Source of the DNA: DATARH01 sp050246595
GTDB taxonomy: Bacteria; Pseudomonadota; Alphaproteobacteria; ATCC43930; CGMCC-115725
Assembly (NCBI GenBank): GCA_050246595.1
Contig: JBFWVT010000089.1
Coordinates: 1 to 19,417, forward strand
Reading direction: 5' to 3'
DNA: 19,417 nt
Shown here: positions 6,849 to 14,632 of the stretch, one piece after another
How positions within the stretch are numbered: position 1 is the first letter of the stretch
How the letters are laid out: every line of letters begins with the position of its first letter
The notes under the pieces: model-generated
The model's input: only the letters and a program-made list of their open reading frames with translations
The model's database searches: none
What the model was told of the DNA's origin: nothing
Program-made: the position numbers and the translations under genes

Positions 6849-8153
6849 GTGGTCGAACCTCTCAACACGAGCGATCCCGGTTTCGAGACGATGTTCCGAG
6901 CGCTGCTCGCGGCGAAGCGCGAGAGCGCGGCCGAGGTCGATGCGGCGGTGGCGCGCATCATCGACGATGTCGCCGGGCGCGGCGACGCGGCGCTGGTCGA
7001 ATACACCAACCGGTTTGACCGCGTGTCGCTGACCGAAGAGCAATTGCGTCTCGGGCCGGACGAGATCGCCGCCGGTGCCGACGCCGCCCCGCCCGATACC
7101 GTGGCGGCGCTTGAGGTCGCGGCCGAACGGATCGGGGTCTTTCACCACCGCCAGCTTCCGTCCGATATCGATTATGTGGACGGTGCCGGGGTGCGGCTCG
7201 GGCAGCGCTGGCGCGCCATCGAAGCGGTCGGCCTCTATGTCCCCGGCGGGACGGCGGCTTATCCGTCATCGGTATTGATGAACGCGATCCCGGCGCGGGT
7301 CGCCGGGGTCGAGCGGCTCGCGATGGCGGTGCCGGCGCCGGACGGGGTCTTGAACCCGCTGGTGCTGGCGGCGGCCCGGCTCGTCGGTATCGACGAAATA
7401 TACCGGGTCGGCGGGGCGCAGGCGGTGGCGGCATTGGCCTATGGCACCAAGACGATCGCGCCGGTGGATAAAATCGTCGGACCGGGCAACGCCTATGTCG
7501 CGGCGGCCAAAAGGCGGGTGTTCGGCAAGGTCGGGATCGACATGATCGCCGGACCGTCGGAAATCCTGGTCGTCGCCGACCGGCACAACGATCCTTCCTG
7601 GATCGCCGCCGATCTGCTGTCGCAGGCCGAGCACGACGCGGCCGCCCAGGCGATCCTGATCGCCGACGATGCCGGTTTCGCGGCGTCGGTCGAACGCGCC
7701 GTCGAACGCCACCTGCAAACCCTGCCGCGGGCCGCGACCGCGCGCGCCAGCTGGCGCGACAACGGCGCGATGATCCTGGTGTCCGGCTGGGACGAGGCGG
7801 CGGCGCTGATCGACCGCATCGCCCCGGAACACCTCGAACTCGCGGTCGAGCACCCCGATCGAATCGCCGAGCGGATCCGGCACGCCGGCGCGATCTTTCT
7901 CGGCCGCCATACGCCGGAGGCGATCGGCGATTACGTCGCCGGTCCCAACCATGTCCTGCCGACGGCGCGCAGCGCGCGTTTCGCCTCCGGGCTCGGCGTG
8001 CTCGATTTCATGAAGCGGACCACCTTTGTCGGCGTTGACCCGGACAGCTTGGCCGCGCTCGCCCCGGCCGCGATCCGCCTCGCCCGAGCCGAGGGGCTCG
8101 ACGCCCACGCGCTGTCGCTGACGCTTCGCCTGGGGCGCCTGGAGGGATCGTGA
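6849..8153 (+). CDS. hisD: histidinol dehydrogenase HisD
   Basis: Catalyses the last two oxidation steps of histidine synthesis (histidinol to histidine) with NAD and zinc. At 434 aa it has the family's normal length. Key segments are KIVGPGNAYVAAAKRRVFG, IDMIAGPSEILVVAD, SQAEHDAAAQAI (zinc-binding Gln and His, plus the catalytic region), APEHLEL, HTPEAIGDYVAGPNHVLPT and EGLDAHALSL (C-terminal zinc His). The GTG start at 6849 is preceded by AAAGAGAG. The stop overlaps the UPF0262 start by 4 bases. Confidence 0.97.
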   Translation: MVEPLNTSDPGFETMFRALLAAKRESAAEVDAAVARIIDDVAGRGDAALVEYTNRFDRVSLTEEQLRLGPDEIAAGADAAPPDTVAALEVAAERIGVFHHRQLPSDIDYVDGAGVRLGQRWRAIEAVGLYVPGGTAAYPSSVLMNAIPARVAGVERLAMAVPAPDGVLNPLVLAAARLVGIDEIYRVGGAQAVAALAYGTKTIAPVDKIVGPGNAYVAAAKRRVFGKVGIDMIAGPSEILVVADRHNDPSWIAADLLSQAEHDAAAQAILIADDAGFAASVERAVERHLQTLPRAATARASWRDNGAMILVSGWDEAAALIDRIAPEHLELAVEHPDRIAERIRHAGAIFLGRHTPEAIGDYVAGPNHVLPTARSARFASGLGVLDFMKRTTFVGVDPDSLAALAPAAIRLARAEGLDAHALSLTLRLGRLEGS

Positions 8154-8644
8154 CAGCGGGAGCGCCCGACTCGGCCCTGCGCATCGCCGCGCTGACGCTC
8201 GACGAGCACAGCGTGCTGGCGCGCAGCGACGCCGTCGAAAGCGAGCGCGCCGCCGCAATTTCCGACCTGCTGAAAGACAACGAATTCGCACCGTGCTCGG
8301 GTCTGCGCGGGCCGTTCGCGCTGCATCTCGCGGTCGAGGAAAACCGGCTCAACATGGAAATCCGCCCGCTCGGCGAGGATTGTCCCGCCGGCGAGACGAT
8401 CGTGCTGCCGCTGGCCCCGTTCCGCCGCATCGTCAAGGATTATTTCCTGATCTGCGAGAGCTACTACAAGGCGATCCGCGAGCGCGGCTTTGCCCAGGTC
8501 GAGGCGATCGACGCCGGAAGGCGCGCGCTGCACAATGAGGGCGCGGAATTGCTGATCGAGCGGCTGGCCGGCAAGGTGGCGATCGACCACGCGACTTCGC
8601 GCCGGCTGTTTACGCTGCTCTGCGTCCTCCACCTGCGCGCGTGA
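8150..8644 (+). CDS. UPF0262 family protein
   Basis: A 164-aa cytoplasmic protein of unknown function, conserved next to hisD in alphaproteobacteria. Recognised from the RGPFALHLAVEENRLNMEI segment, the PFRRIVKDYFLICESYY segment (about residues 91-107), and the C-terminal HATSRRLFTLLCVLH. The GTG at 8150 is preceded by a GGAGG site, and GTGA couples it to the hisD stop. No enzymatic motif is visible. Confidence 0.9.
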   Translation: MTAGAPDSALRIAALTLDEHSVLARSDAVESERAAAISDLLKDNEFAPCSGLRGPFALHLAVEENRLNMEIRPLGEDCPAGETIVLPLAPFRRIVKDYFLICESYYKAIRERGFAQVEAIDAGRRALHNEGAELLIERLAGKVAIDHATSRRLFTLLCVLHLRA

Positions 8645-8682
8645 CGGGCAGCGGCGCCGGGGCACCCGAGGTTGCCGATCGG

Positions 8683-8711
8683 TTGACGTTAAGCCTTGCC
8701 ACTCCTAGATT
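8683..8711 (+). promoter_or_regulatory. sigma-70-type promoter of hrcA-grpE
   Basis: TTGACG (8683-8688) and TAGATT (8706-8711) are separated by exactly 17 bases and lie about 30 bases upstream of the preferred hrcA ATG. A half of the CIRCE heat-shock operator (TTGCCACTC, 8696-8704) overlaps the promoter, but the matching GAGTGNNAA half is absent. Confidence 0.65.
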
Positions 8712-8742
8712 TTGTCGGCGCGGAGGTTGGACGACACACAAC

Positions 8743-9867
8743 ATGGGCAAACAGTCCGATCATGGCCGCGGTCCGGATTACAGCCGTGGCGAGGACATGA
8801 AACGCGGTGAGCGGAACGGTCAGGCGCCGGCGGCCTCGCCGTTCAGCAAGCTTAACGAGCGCGGCCGGGAGATTTTTCGCCTGATCGTCGACGGTTATGT
8901 GGCGACCGGCGAGCCGATCGGGTCGCGCACGCTGTCGCGCATGCTCGGGCAGAACCTGTCGCCGGCGACGATCCGCAATGTGATGGCCGATCTCGAAGAA
9001 GCGGGACTGCTCTATTCCCCGCATATCTCGGCGGGCCGCCTGCCGACCGAGGCCGGGTTGCGGCTGTTTGTCAACGGGCTGCTCGAAATCGGCGACCTGG
9101 CCGAGGACGAGCGGCACAATCTCGAGTCGCTGTGCGCGGCGCGCGGCAAAAGCCTGGCGCAGGCTCTGGAGGAGGCGATCGCCGCACTGTCCGGGCTGTC
9201 GCATTGCGCCGGGGTCGTCGTCGTGCCAAAGCAGGAACGGCCGCTGAAGCACATCGAATTTGTCCATCTCGGACCGGGCCGCGCGCTGGTCGTGCTCGTC
9301 ACCGAGGACGGGATGGTCGAGAACCGGGTTATCGAGGTGCCGCTTGGGGTGCCGCCGGCGATCCTGGTCTCGGCGTCGAACTACCTGAACGCGCGGCTCG
9401 TCGGACGCACGATCGAGGAGGCGCGCAGCGAGATCGAGGAGGAGATCGGCTCGCACAAGGCGCAGCTCGACGAATTGACCTCGCGCGTCGTCGCAACCGG
9501 GATCGCGAGCTGGGCCGACGGCGAGAGCGCGCTGATCGTGCGCGGCCAGTCGCGTCTGCTGGAGGACGTGACCGCGTTGACCGATCTCGAACGGCTGCGG
9601 AATCTGTTCGAGATGCTGGAAACCAAGGAAACCGTGCTGCGCCTGCTCGACGCCAGCAAACAGGCGGAAGGGGTGCAGATATTTATCGGCGCCGAGAATC
9701 ATCTGTTCGGCGTCGCCGGGTGTTCGATGATTATCGCGCCGTACCAGAACAGCCGCGAGCAGATCGTCGGCGCGATCGGGGTGATCGGCCCGACCCGCAT
9801 CAACTACGCCCGCATCATCCCGATGGTGGATTACACCGCCAAGGTGATCGGCCGGATCATCGGATAG
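8743..9867 (+). CDS. hrcA: heat-inducible transcription repressor HrcA
   Basis: DNA-binding repressor of heat-shock chaperone genes that acts at CIRCE operators. The N-terminal winged-helix segment is clear (LNERGREIFRLIVDGYVATG, then IGSRTLSR and SPATIRNVMADLEEAG), followed by SAGRLPTEAGLR. The C-terminal GAF-like region ends in SMIIAPY and the GAIGVIGPTRINYARIIPMVDYTAK signature. The ATG at 8743 gives 374 aa and is the first start downstream of the predicted promoter, with GGAGG 17 bases upstream. An ATG at 8797 (356 aa) is equally compatible with family length. The stop codon lies in a 12-nt tandem repeat. Confidence 0.96.
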   Translation: MGKQSDHGRGPDYSRGEDMKRGERNGQAPAASPFSKLNERGREIFRLIVDGYVATGEPIGSRTLSRMLGQNLSPATIRNVMADLEEAGLLYSPHISAGRLPTEAGLRLFVNGLLEIGDLAEDERHNLESLCAARGKSLAQALEEAIAALSGLSHCAGVVVVPKQERPLKHIEFVHLGPGRALVVLVTEDGMVENRVIEVPLGVPPAILVSASNYLNARLVGRTIEEARSEIEEEIGSHKAQLDELTSRVVATGIASWADGESALIVRGQSRLLEDVTALTDLERLRNLFEMLETKETVLRLLDASKQAEGVQIFIGAENHLFGVAGCSMIIAPYQNSREQIVGAIGVIGPTRINYARIIPMVDYTAKVIGRIIG

Positions 9868-9904
9868 CCCAAAGGATAGCCCAAAGGATAGCCCAAAGGA
9901 TAGC
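9862..9904 (+). repeat. 12-nt tandem repeat over the hrcA stop codon
   Basis: The unit GGATAGCCCAAA is present 3.6 times with no mismatches, from 9862 to 9904. As 12 is divisible by three, the hrcA stop TAG is repeated in frame four times. Each unit also carries AAAGGA, a ribosome-site-like string, ahead of grpE at 9910. Confidence 0.9.
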
Positions 9905-9909
9905 GAGGT

Positions 9910-10530
9910 ATGATCGAGGAAAAGGACGAAGCGGCAACGGTCGGCCGCGCGCGCGCGGCGGCGAACGATCAGGAGGGTCGCGCGGATGGTGCCGCGGCTT
10001 CCGAACTGCCCGACGAGGGCGTCCCGGCCGCGGCCGATGACCGGCTCGCCGCGATCGAGGCCGAGCTTGCCGAGACCAAGGACCGGCTGTTGCGCGCGCT
10101 GGCCGAGACCGAGAATGTCCGCCGCCGCCTGCAACGCGAGCGCGACGATGCGCAGAAATACGCGGCCGGCTCGTTTGCAAAGGATCTGCTGTCGCCGGTG
10201 GATAATCTGCGCCGGGCGCTCGACGCGGTGCCCGAGACCGAGACAACCGACCCGCGCACCAGAAGCCTGCGCGACGGCGTCGCTGCGACCGAGCGCGAGT
10301 TCCTGGCTGCGTTCGAACGGCACGGGCTGAAGCGGATCGACCCGAAGGGCGAGCGCTTCGACCACAATTTCCACGAGGCGGTCTTCGAGGCGGAGCGTCC
10401 CGACGTGCCTTCCGGCACCGTTGTCGAGGTGTTGCAGCCGGGCTATGTGCTGCACGATCGGCTGCTGCGTCCGGCGATGGTCGGGGTCGCGAAGGGCGGC
10501 GCGAAGGCGGGCGGCGATGCGGCGGGTTGA
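9910..10530 (+). CDS. grpE: nucleotide exchange factor GrpE
   Basis: Cochaperone that releases ADP from DnaK. A 206-aa protein with a disordered acidic N-terminus, a long coiled coil (about residues 43-95, AAIEAELAETKDRLLRALAE then ENVRRRLQRERDDAQKYA), and the C-terminal beta domain with FERHGLKRIDPKGERFDHNFHEAVF and GTVVEVLQPGYVLHDRLLRPAMVGVAKG. It follows hrcA after 42 bases, the usual partner order. dnaK is not in the window; the plus-strand run ends here against a repeat element. Confidence 0.97.
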   Translation: MIEEKDEAATVGRARAAANDQEGRADGAAASELPDEGVPAAADDRLAAIEAELAETKDRLLRALAETENVRRRLQRERDDAQKYAAGSFAKDLLSPVDNLRRALDAVPETETTDPRTRSLRDGVAATEREFLAAFERHGLKRIDPKGERFDHNFHEAVFEAERPDVPSGTVVEVLQPGYVLHDRLLRPAMVGVAKGGAKAGGDAAG

Positions 10531-10537
10531 CCGAAAT

Positions 10538-10654
10538 CGTCATCCCGGCCCACGGGTCCGGCCTACGGCCGGCCCGAGGATAAACTCCGGCCGGGATCCA
10601 TGGTTCAACGGCATCGTCGCGGGAAGCGCGGCCCCGGCTTTCGCCGGGACGACG
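10538..10654. repeat. 117-bp palindromic intergenic element between convergent genes
   Basis: The outer arms CGTCATCCCGG and CCGGGACGACG match at 10 of 11 bases as an inverted repeat. Inside are further dyads, including GGCCTACGGCC and CCCGGC-TTTC-GCCGGG. Sequences of the type GTCATCCCGGCC...GGCCGGGATCCATGG are recurrent intergenic elements in alphaproteobacteria. It sits between the ends of grpE and the transporter operon and could act as a two-way transcription barrier. Confidence 0.75.
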
Positions 10655-10664
10655 CTGCTTCTCA

Positions 10665-11399
10665 TTACGAAGGTGTGCGCAGCATCCGCTCCAGGCGCGC
10701 AAAACCCATATCGGTGACGATCGCGAACAAGGCGACCAGCACCGCCCCCTGGATCACATAGGGCAGCTTGTTTGCGGCGAGCCCGTCAAAGATCGGGGTT
10801 CCCAGGGTCAGCGCGCCGACCGTCGAGCCGATCGTCGCGGTGCCGATCGCGATCGTGACCGAGACCCGAACCCCGGCGAGGATCGCCGGGGCGGCAAGCG
10901 GCAACTCGACCTGGTATAGACATTGCCGGGGCGACAGACCCATTCCCGCGGCGGCCTCGCGCACCTGATCCGGCACGGTTTCGATCCCGGCGATCGCGTT
11001 CTGCACGATCGGCAGAAGACCGTAGAGGAACAGCGCGACAAGGGTCGGAAGCGGTCCGAAACCGAGCGCCGGGACCGCGAGCGCCAGCACCGCTGCCGGC
11101 GGGAAGGTCTGGCCGACCGTCGTCAGGGTCGCGATCAGCGGCCGGAAGTCGCGGCCGATCGGACGGGTCGCAAACACCGCCAGCCCGATGCCGATCGCCG
11201 CAGCCGCCGCGCTCGCTACCGCGACGATCCCGGCATGCGACAGCCAGAGCGCAACATAGGGGCTGCGGTCGAATACCGGCGGGGTGACGTCGGGGAAAAC
11301 CCGCGCGAATACCGGGGCGAGCGCCGGCATGCCGAGCAGCAATGCGAAAAACAGCGCTGCTGTCCACGGCAGCGGGCTGGCCAAGGGGGAACCCCCCAC
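10665..11399 (-). CDS. yehW: osmoprotectant/betaine ABC transporter permease, YehW-like
   Basis: Inner-membrane permease of about 244 aa with five to six hydrophobic helices, matching the ~243-aa length of E. coli YehW. The EAA-type cytoplasmic loop is visible as VREAAAGMGLSPRQCLYQVELPLAAPAILAGVR. It is followed by IGSTVGALTLGTPIFDGLA, as in OpuC/YehW permeases. Last gene of the transporter operon. The start is uncertain: the only candidates near the conserved N-terminus are a GTG at 11399 and a TTG at 11384, and the GTG lies inside a palindromic repeat whose G-rich arm doubles as a ribosome site. No ATG is available. Confidence 0.88.
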   Translation of the reverse strand: MGGSPLASPLPWTAALFFALLLGMPALAPVFARVFPDVTPPVFDRSPYVALWLSHAGIVAVASAAAAAIGIGLAVFATRPIGRDFRPLIATLTTVGQTFPPAAVLALAVPALGFGPLPTLVALFLYGLLPIVQNAIAGIETVPDQVREAAAGMGLSPRQCLYQVELPLAAPAILAGVRVSVTIAIGTATIGSTVGALTLGTPIFDGLAANKLPYVIQGAVLVALFAIVTDMGFARLERMLRTPS

Positions 11400-11512
11400 C
11401 CCGGCCCTCCCCTCCCCGTCCCCGGACTTGATCCGGGGATCACGGGGGAGGGAGTTTTTACCACTGCCGCAGGAAACCCTCCCCCGCTTGCGGGGGAGGG
11501 CAGGGTGGGGGT
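11392..11512. repeat. ~120-bp palindromic element between the ATPase and permease genes
   Basis: Outer arms are related inverted CCCCACCC...CCCTCCCC tracts. Internal perfect stems are TCCCCGGA/TCCGGGGA (11419-11426 with 11432-11439) and CCCTCCCCCGC/GCGGGGGAGGG (11477-11487 with 11490-11500). The left edge runs into the start region of the YehW-like permease, and the right edge ends 9 bases before the ATPase stop. Confidence 0.75.
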
Positions 11513-11521
11513 CAAGACGGT

Positions 11522-12445
11522 TCACCGCACCAGGTCGCTCAACGCAATCGTCCCGATCGCGCGGCCCGATGCATCGGCGACCGGCAGCCTTTCGGCGCGG
11601 CGCGCGATCATCGCCGCGAGCGCATCGCGCAGCGAGGCATCGCTCGGTAGCGGCTCGCCCTCGACCCTCTCGCCGGGACGCACCCGCTCGGCGACGCTGT
11701 GCAGACCGAGCAGCTTGAGACCGCTTGCCGCGCCGCCGACAAACTCGGCGACAAAAGCGCTCGCCGGCTGTTCGAGAAGCGCGATCGGGCTGCCCCATTG
11801 CGCGAGTCGTCCCTGTTCGAGCACGCCGATGACGCTCGCCAGCTTGAGCGCCTCGTCGATGTCGTGCGTCACGAATACGATTGTCTTCCGAGTCTCCCGC
11901 TGGATGCGCAGCAATTCGTCCTGCAACGCGGTGCGCGCGATCGGGTCCAGCGCCGCGAACGGCTCGTCCATCAGCAGGAGGCCGGGATCGGCGGCGAGCG
12001 CCCGCGCCACGCCGACCCGCTGCTGCTCGCCTCCGGAAAGCTGATGCGGGTATTTATCGCGATAAATCTCCGGGTCGAGCCGCAGCAGCAGCAGCAATTC
12101 CTCGACCCGGTCGCGGACGCGGCGGCGCGGCCAGCCCAAGAGGCGCGGCACGGTCGCGATATTGTCCCGAACCCGCCAATGCGGAAACAGCCCGACCGAC
12201 TGGATGGCGTAGCCGATGCGGCGGCGCAGCGCCTCCTGCGGCAGGGTCCGGACATCCTCGCCGCCGAGCCGGATCACACCCGAATCGAACGGCACGAGCC
12301 GGTTTATCATGCGCAAAATCGTCGATTTGCCGCAGCCCGAAGGACCCAGCAGCACACAGAACGCGCCCTCCGGCACGCTCAGCGACAATTCTTGTACCAC
12401 CCGGCGATCGCCGTAGCTTTTTGTGACGCGGTCCATCTCGATCAT
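11522..12445 (-). CDS. yehX: osmoprotectant/betaine ABC transporter ATP-binding protein, YehX/OpuCA-like
   Basis: A 307-aa ATPase that powers the importer on the cytoplasmic face. Walker A is GPSGCGKST (34-42), the signature LSGGEQQR (136-143), Walker B LLLMDEP (157-162), and the switch His194 in FVTHD. The C-terminal ~45 residues (LRDALAAMIARRAERLPVAD...IGTIALSDLV) form one CBS-like motif, as in OpuCA-type ATPases that sense ionic strength or nucleotides. Length equals that of E. coli YehX (308 aa). The ATG at 12445 overlaps the upstream permease stop (ATGA). Confidence 0.93.
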   Translation of the reverse strand: MIEMDRVTKSYGDRRVVQELSLSVPEGAFCVLLGPSGCGKSTILRMINRLVPFDSGVIRLGGEDVRTLPQEALRRRIGYAIQSVGLFPHWRVRDNIATVPRLLGWPRRRVRDRVEELLLLLRLDPEIYRDKYPHQLSGGEQQRVGVARALAADPGLLLMDEPFAALDPIARTALQDELLRIQRETRKTIVFVTHDIDEALKLASVIGVLEQGRLAQWGSPIALLEQPASAFVAEFVGGAASGLKLLGLHSVAERVRPGERVEGEPLPSDASLRDALAAMIARRAERLPVADASGRAIGTIALSDLVR

Positions 12446-13590
12446 CGTCGCGCCGCCGCCCCGGTCAGGAGTTGCAGCAGGAAGTCGGCGGCCAAGGCGA
12501 GCGCGATTGTCGGCAGCGCACCGAGCAGCACCAGATCGGCGGCATACTGGCCGAGCCCGGCGAACACAAAGGTGCCGAACCCGCCGGCGCCGATCAGCGC
12601 GGCGACAACGGCCAGTCCGATCGTCTGCACCATGACAATGCGCAGCCCGGCCAGCAGCAGCGGCGCGGCGAGCGGCAATTGCACCCGCCAGAACAATTGC
12701 CGCCCGGTCATTCCGACCCCGCGCGCCGCATCGACGATTGCGGGATCGACCCCGCCGATCCCGGCGACCGTGTTGCGCGCGATCGGCAGCAGCGCGTAAA
12801 GGATCAGCGCGATGATCGCCGGCGCCGGTCCGATGCCGGCGATCCCGAGCGCCGCCAGGAACGGCAGCGCCGCGGCGAGCGCCGATAGCGGCACGATCAA
12901 CAGACCGAACAGCGCGATCGACGGGATCGTCTGAAGCAGGTTGAGCACCGCGAAAACCGGCCCCTGCCACCGCGTCCGCCGGGTCATCGCGACGCCAAGC
13001 GGAAACCCGATCAGCAGCGCCGCGCCGACCGATGCCGCGACCAGTTCGATATGGCGGATGAAGGCGGCGGCGAACGAGGCTTCGCGGGTGCGGTACTCGC
13101 GGGCCAGCGACAGCGCGTCGAACAGACCGGCATGCGCCATGATCGCAAACCCGGCGATCAGGAGCGCGGCGATCGCGAGATGCTCGCCGGTCCCGCCGCC
13201 GGCCCGCTGCAACAAATCGATAACCGCCAGCCCAGCGGCGCCGGTCAGGACCCAGAACGCGGCGCCGAGCGACACCCGAGCCAGAGGCGGACCCGCCGCC
13301 GTCAGCGACGCGGCCGCCTCCCCGGCCGCGGCCAGCAGAAGCAGCAGCAGCGCCGCCGCGACCAAGGTGGCGATGCGATACAGCGCGCGGCTCGGCGGCG
13401 CCGGCGCGGTCGCGAGCAGCGCGATGCCGAGCGCCGCGATCACCAGGCTCAGCCGGGAGTCGGCAGCGGCGAACAGCCCGACCGGCTCTCCCGACAGGAG
13501 CCGGTTCGGCGCCACCGCGACAAACCCGCCGCCCGCCGCGGCTGCGGCGGAAACGGCGAACAGCAGCGGCAGCACGCGATTATGGATCAC
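12442..13590 (-). CDS. yehY: osmoprotectant/betaine ABC transporter permease with N-terminal membrane extension, YehY-like
   Basis: A 382-aa inner-membrane protein. The first ~165 residues hold about four to five extra hydrophobic helices. The C-terminal ~210 residues are a standard permease with the loop DAARGVGMTGRQLFWRVQLPLAAPLLLAG and the IGAGGFGTFVFAGL motif. E. coli YehY has the same build and length (~385 aa), so the extension is a family trait, not a recent fusion. It starts at a GTG (13590) overlapping the binding-protein stop and ends in an ATGA overlap with the ATPase. Confidence 0.93.
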   Translation of the reverse strand: MIHNRVLPLLFAVSAAAAAGGGFVAVAPNRLLSGEPVGLFAAADSRLSLVIAALGIALLATAPAPPSRALYRIATLVAAALLLLLLAAAGEAAASLTAAGPPLARVSLGAAFWVLTGAAGLAVIDLLQRAGGGTGEHLAIAALLIAGFAIMAHAGLFDALSLAREYRTREASFAAAFIRHIELVAASVGAALLIGFPLGVAMTRRTRWQGPVFAVLNLLQTIPSIALFGLLIVPLSALAAALPFLAALGIAGIGPAPAIIALILYALLPIARNTVAGIGGVDPAIVDAARGVGMTGRQLFWRVQLPLAAPLLLAGLRIVMVQTIGLAVVAALIGAGGFGTFVFAGLGQYAADLVLLGALPTIALALAADFLLQLLTGAAARR

Positions 13591-14558
13591 GGCAGGAGGT
13601 GCCGCGAGCGCAGCCAGTCGCGCGCCACCACCGCCGCATCCTCGCCATTAACCGCGATGCGGGCGTTCAGCTGCTGCAAATTCCGCACCGCCAGGCTCGC
13701 GAAGACCGGAGCGAGCGCCGCCGCGATCCGCGGCTGATCGTTCAGCACGGTCTCGCGCGCAACCGGGGACGGCGCGTAGACGATCTGCGCCCCCTTGTCG
13801 TCGCACAAGGCGGTCAGACCGAGCGCGGCCAGTTCGCCGTCGGTGCCGTAGGCCATCCCGGCATTGACCCCGGAGATGCCCTCGGCCGCCGCCCGCAACG
13901 TCGCCGCCGTGTTGCCGCCCGACAGGGTCAGCAACTGGTCCGAGCGCAGGCGAAACCCGTAGGTCTTCTCAAAGGCGGGCAATGCCGCCGCGCTGGCGAC
14001 AAACTCGGCCGAGGCCGCGAGTTTGAGCCGCCCGCCCTCCCGGAGCCAGACCGCCAGATCGCCGAGGCATTTCCGCTCGGGGAACCCCGGCAGGTCGTCG
14101 CGGATCGCGATCACCCAGGTGTTGTTGGCCGGCGCCGGTTGCAGCCAGACGAGGCGGTTGGCCTCCCGGTCCAGCGTCTTGACGGCGGCGTATCCGGCGG
14201 CGGCGTCCTTCCACACCGGGTCGCTCTCGCGATGAAAGAAAAAGGCGCCGTTGCCGGTGTATTCGGGATAGAGGTCGATCTGTCCGGCCAGGATCGCGGC
14301 GCGCAGGATGTTGGTGGGTCCGAGCTGCATCCGGCGCTCGACCGGGATGCCGCTTGCTGCGAGCGCCTCGGCGATCATATTGCCGAGCAGCGCACCCTCG
14401 GTGTCGATCTTCGACGCGACGACGACCGGTTTACCGGCCCTTGCCGGGTGCGATCGCGCGATCAGTCCGGCAAAAGTCAGGAACAGACCGGCACGGTGCA
14501 GAAACCGGCGGCGGGTCTCGGCCTCCAGCCGATTGTCATTGCGAGCGAAGCGAAGCAA
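13587..14558 (-). CDS. yehZ: betaine-type ABC transporter substrate-binding protein, YehZ/OsmF-like, Tat-type signal
   Basis: Periplasmic ligand-binding protein of the OpuAC/OsmF family. Diagnostic stretches are ASKIDTEGALLGNMIAEAL, LGPTNILRAAILAGQIDLYPEYTGNG, PANNTWVIAIR and the late YGTDGELAALGLTAL. The N-terminus carries TRRRFL (residues 15-20 of the proposed protein), then a hydrophobic stretch and ARA, which fits a twin-arginine signal peptide. No ATG lies just upstream: the nearest in-frame start is a TTG at 14558 (323 aa), which sits inside a palindromic repeat. The only earlier starts lie inside the upstream Rieske beta gene. The start is therefore uncertain. It is the first transporter gene, 74 bases after that gene. 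Confidence 0.88.
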   Translation of the reverse strand: MLRFARNDNRLEAETRRRFLHRAGLFLTFAGLIARSHPARAGKPVVVASKIDTEGALLGNMIAEALAASGIPVERRMQLGPTNILRAAILAGQIDLYPEYTGNGAFFFHRESDPVWKDAAAGYAAVKTLDREANRLVWLQPAPANNTWVIAIRDDLPGFPERKCLGDLAVWLREGGRLKLAASAEFVASAAALPAFEKTYGFRLRSDQLLTLSGGNTAATLRAAAEGISGVNAGMAYGTDGELAALGLTALCDDKGAQIVYAPSPVARETVLNDQPRIAAALAPVFASLAVRNLQQLNARIAVNGEDAAVVARDWLRSRHLLP

Positions 14559-14620
14559 TCTCGTGCCGTCTTGGAGTGGTTCCGCCGAGATTGCTTCGTC
14601 GCTGCGCTCCTCGCAATGAC
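14535..14620. repeat. 86-bp palindromic element (GTCATTGCGAG type)
   Basis: GTCATTGCGAG (14535-14545) and CTCGCAATGAC (14610-14620) are perfect inverted ends. They continue into imperfect AAGCAATCTCG/CGAGATTGCTT arms around a short centre. This is a very widespread type of bacterial intergenic repeat. It fills nearly the whole gap between the Rieske beta subunit and the binding protein and contains the latter's proposed TTG start. Confidence 0.9.
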
Positions 14621-14632
14621 GGGGTGTAGATT

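Noticed and set aside
8683..8742. CIRCE operator upstream of hrcA
   Set aside because: Only one half-site (TTGCCACTC) is present and the inverted partner is missing at the required 9-base spacing.
8689..10455. 588-aa open frame antisense to hrcA-grpE
   Set aside because: Shadow of two well-supported genes in GC-rich DNA. Composition is His/Arg/Asp-rich without recognisable motifs.
12442..13590. Recent fusion of a membrane protein to the YehY-like permease
   Set aside because: E. coli YehY has the same length and N-terminal hydrophobic extension, so this is the family architecture.
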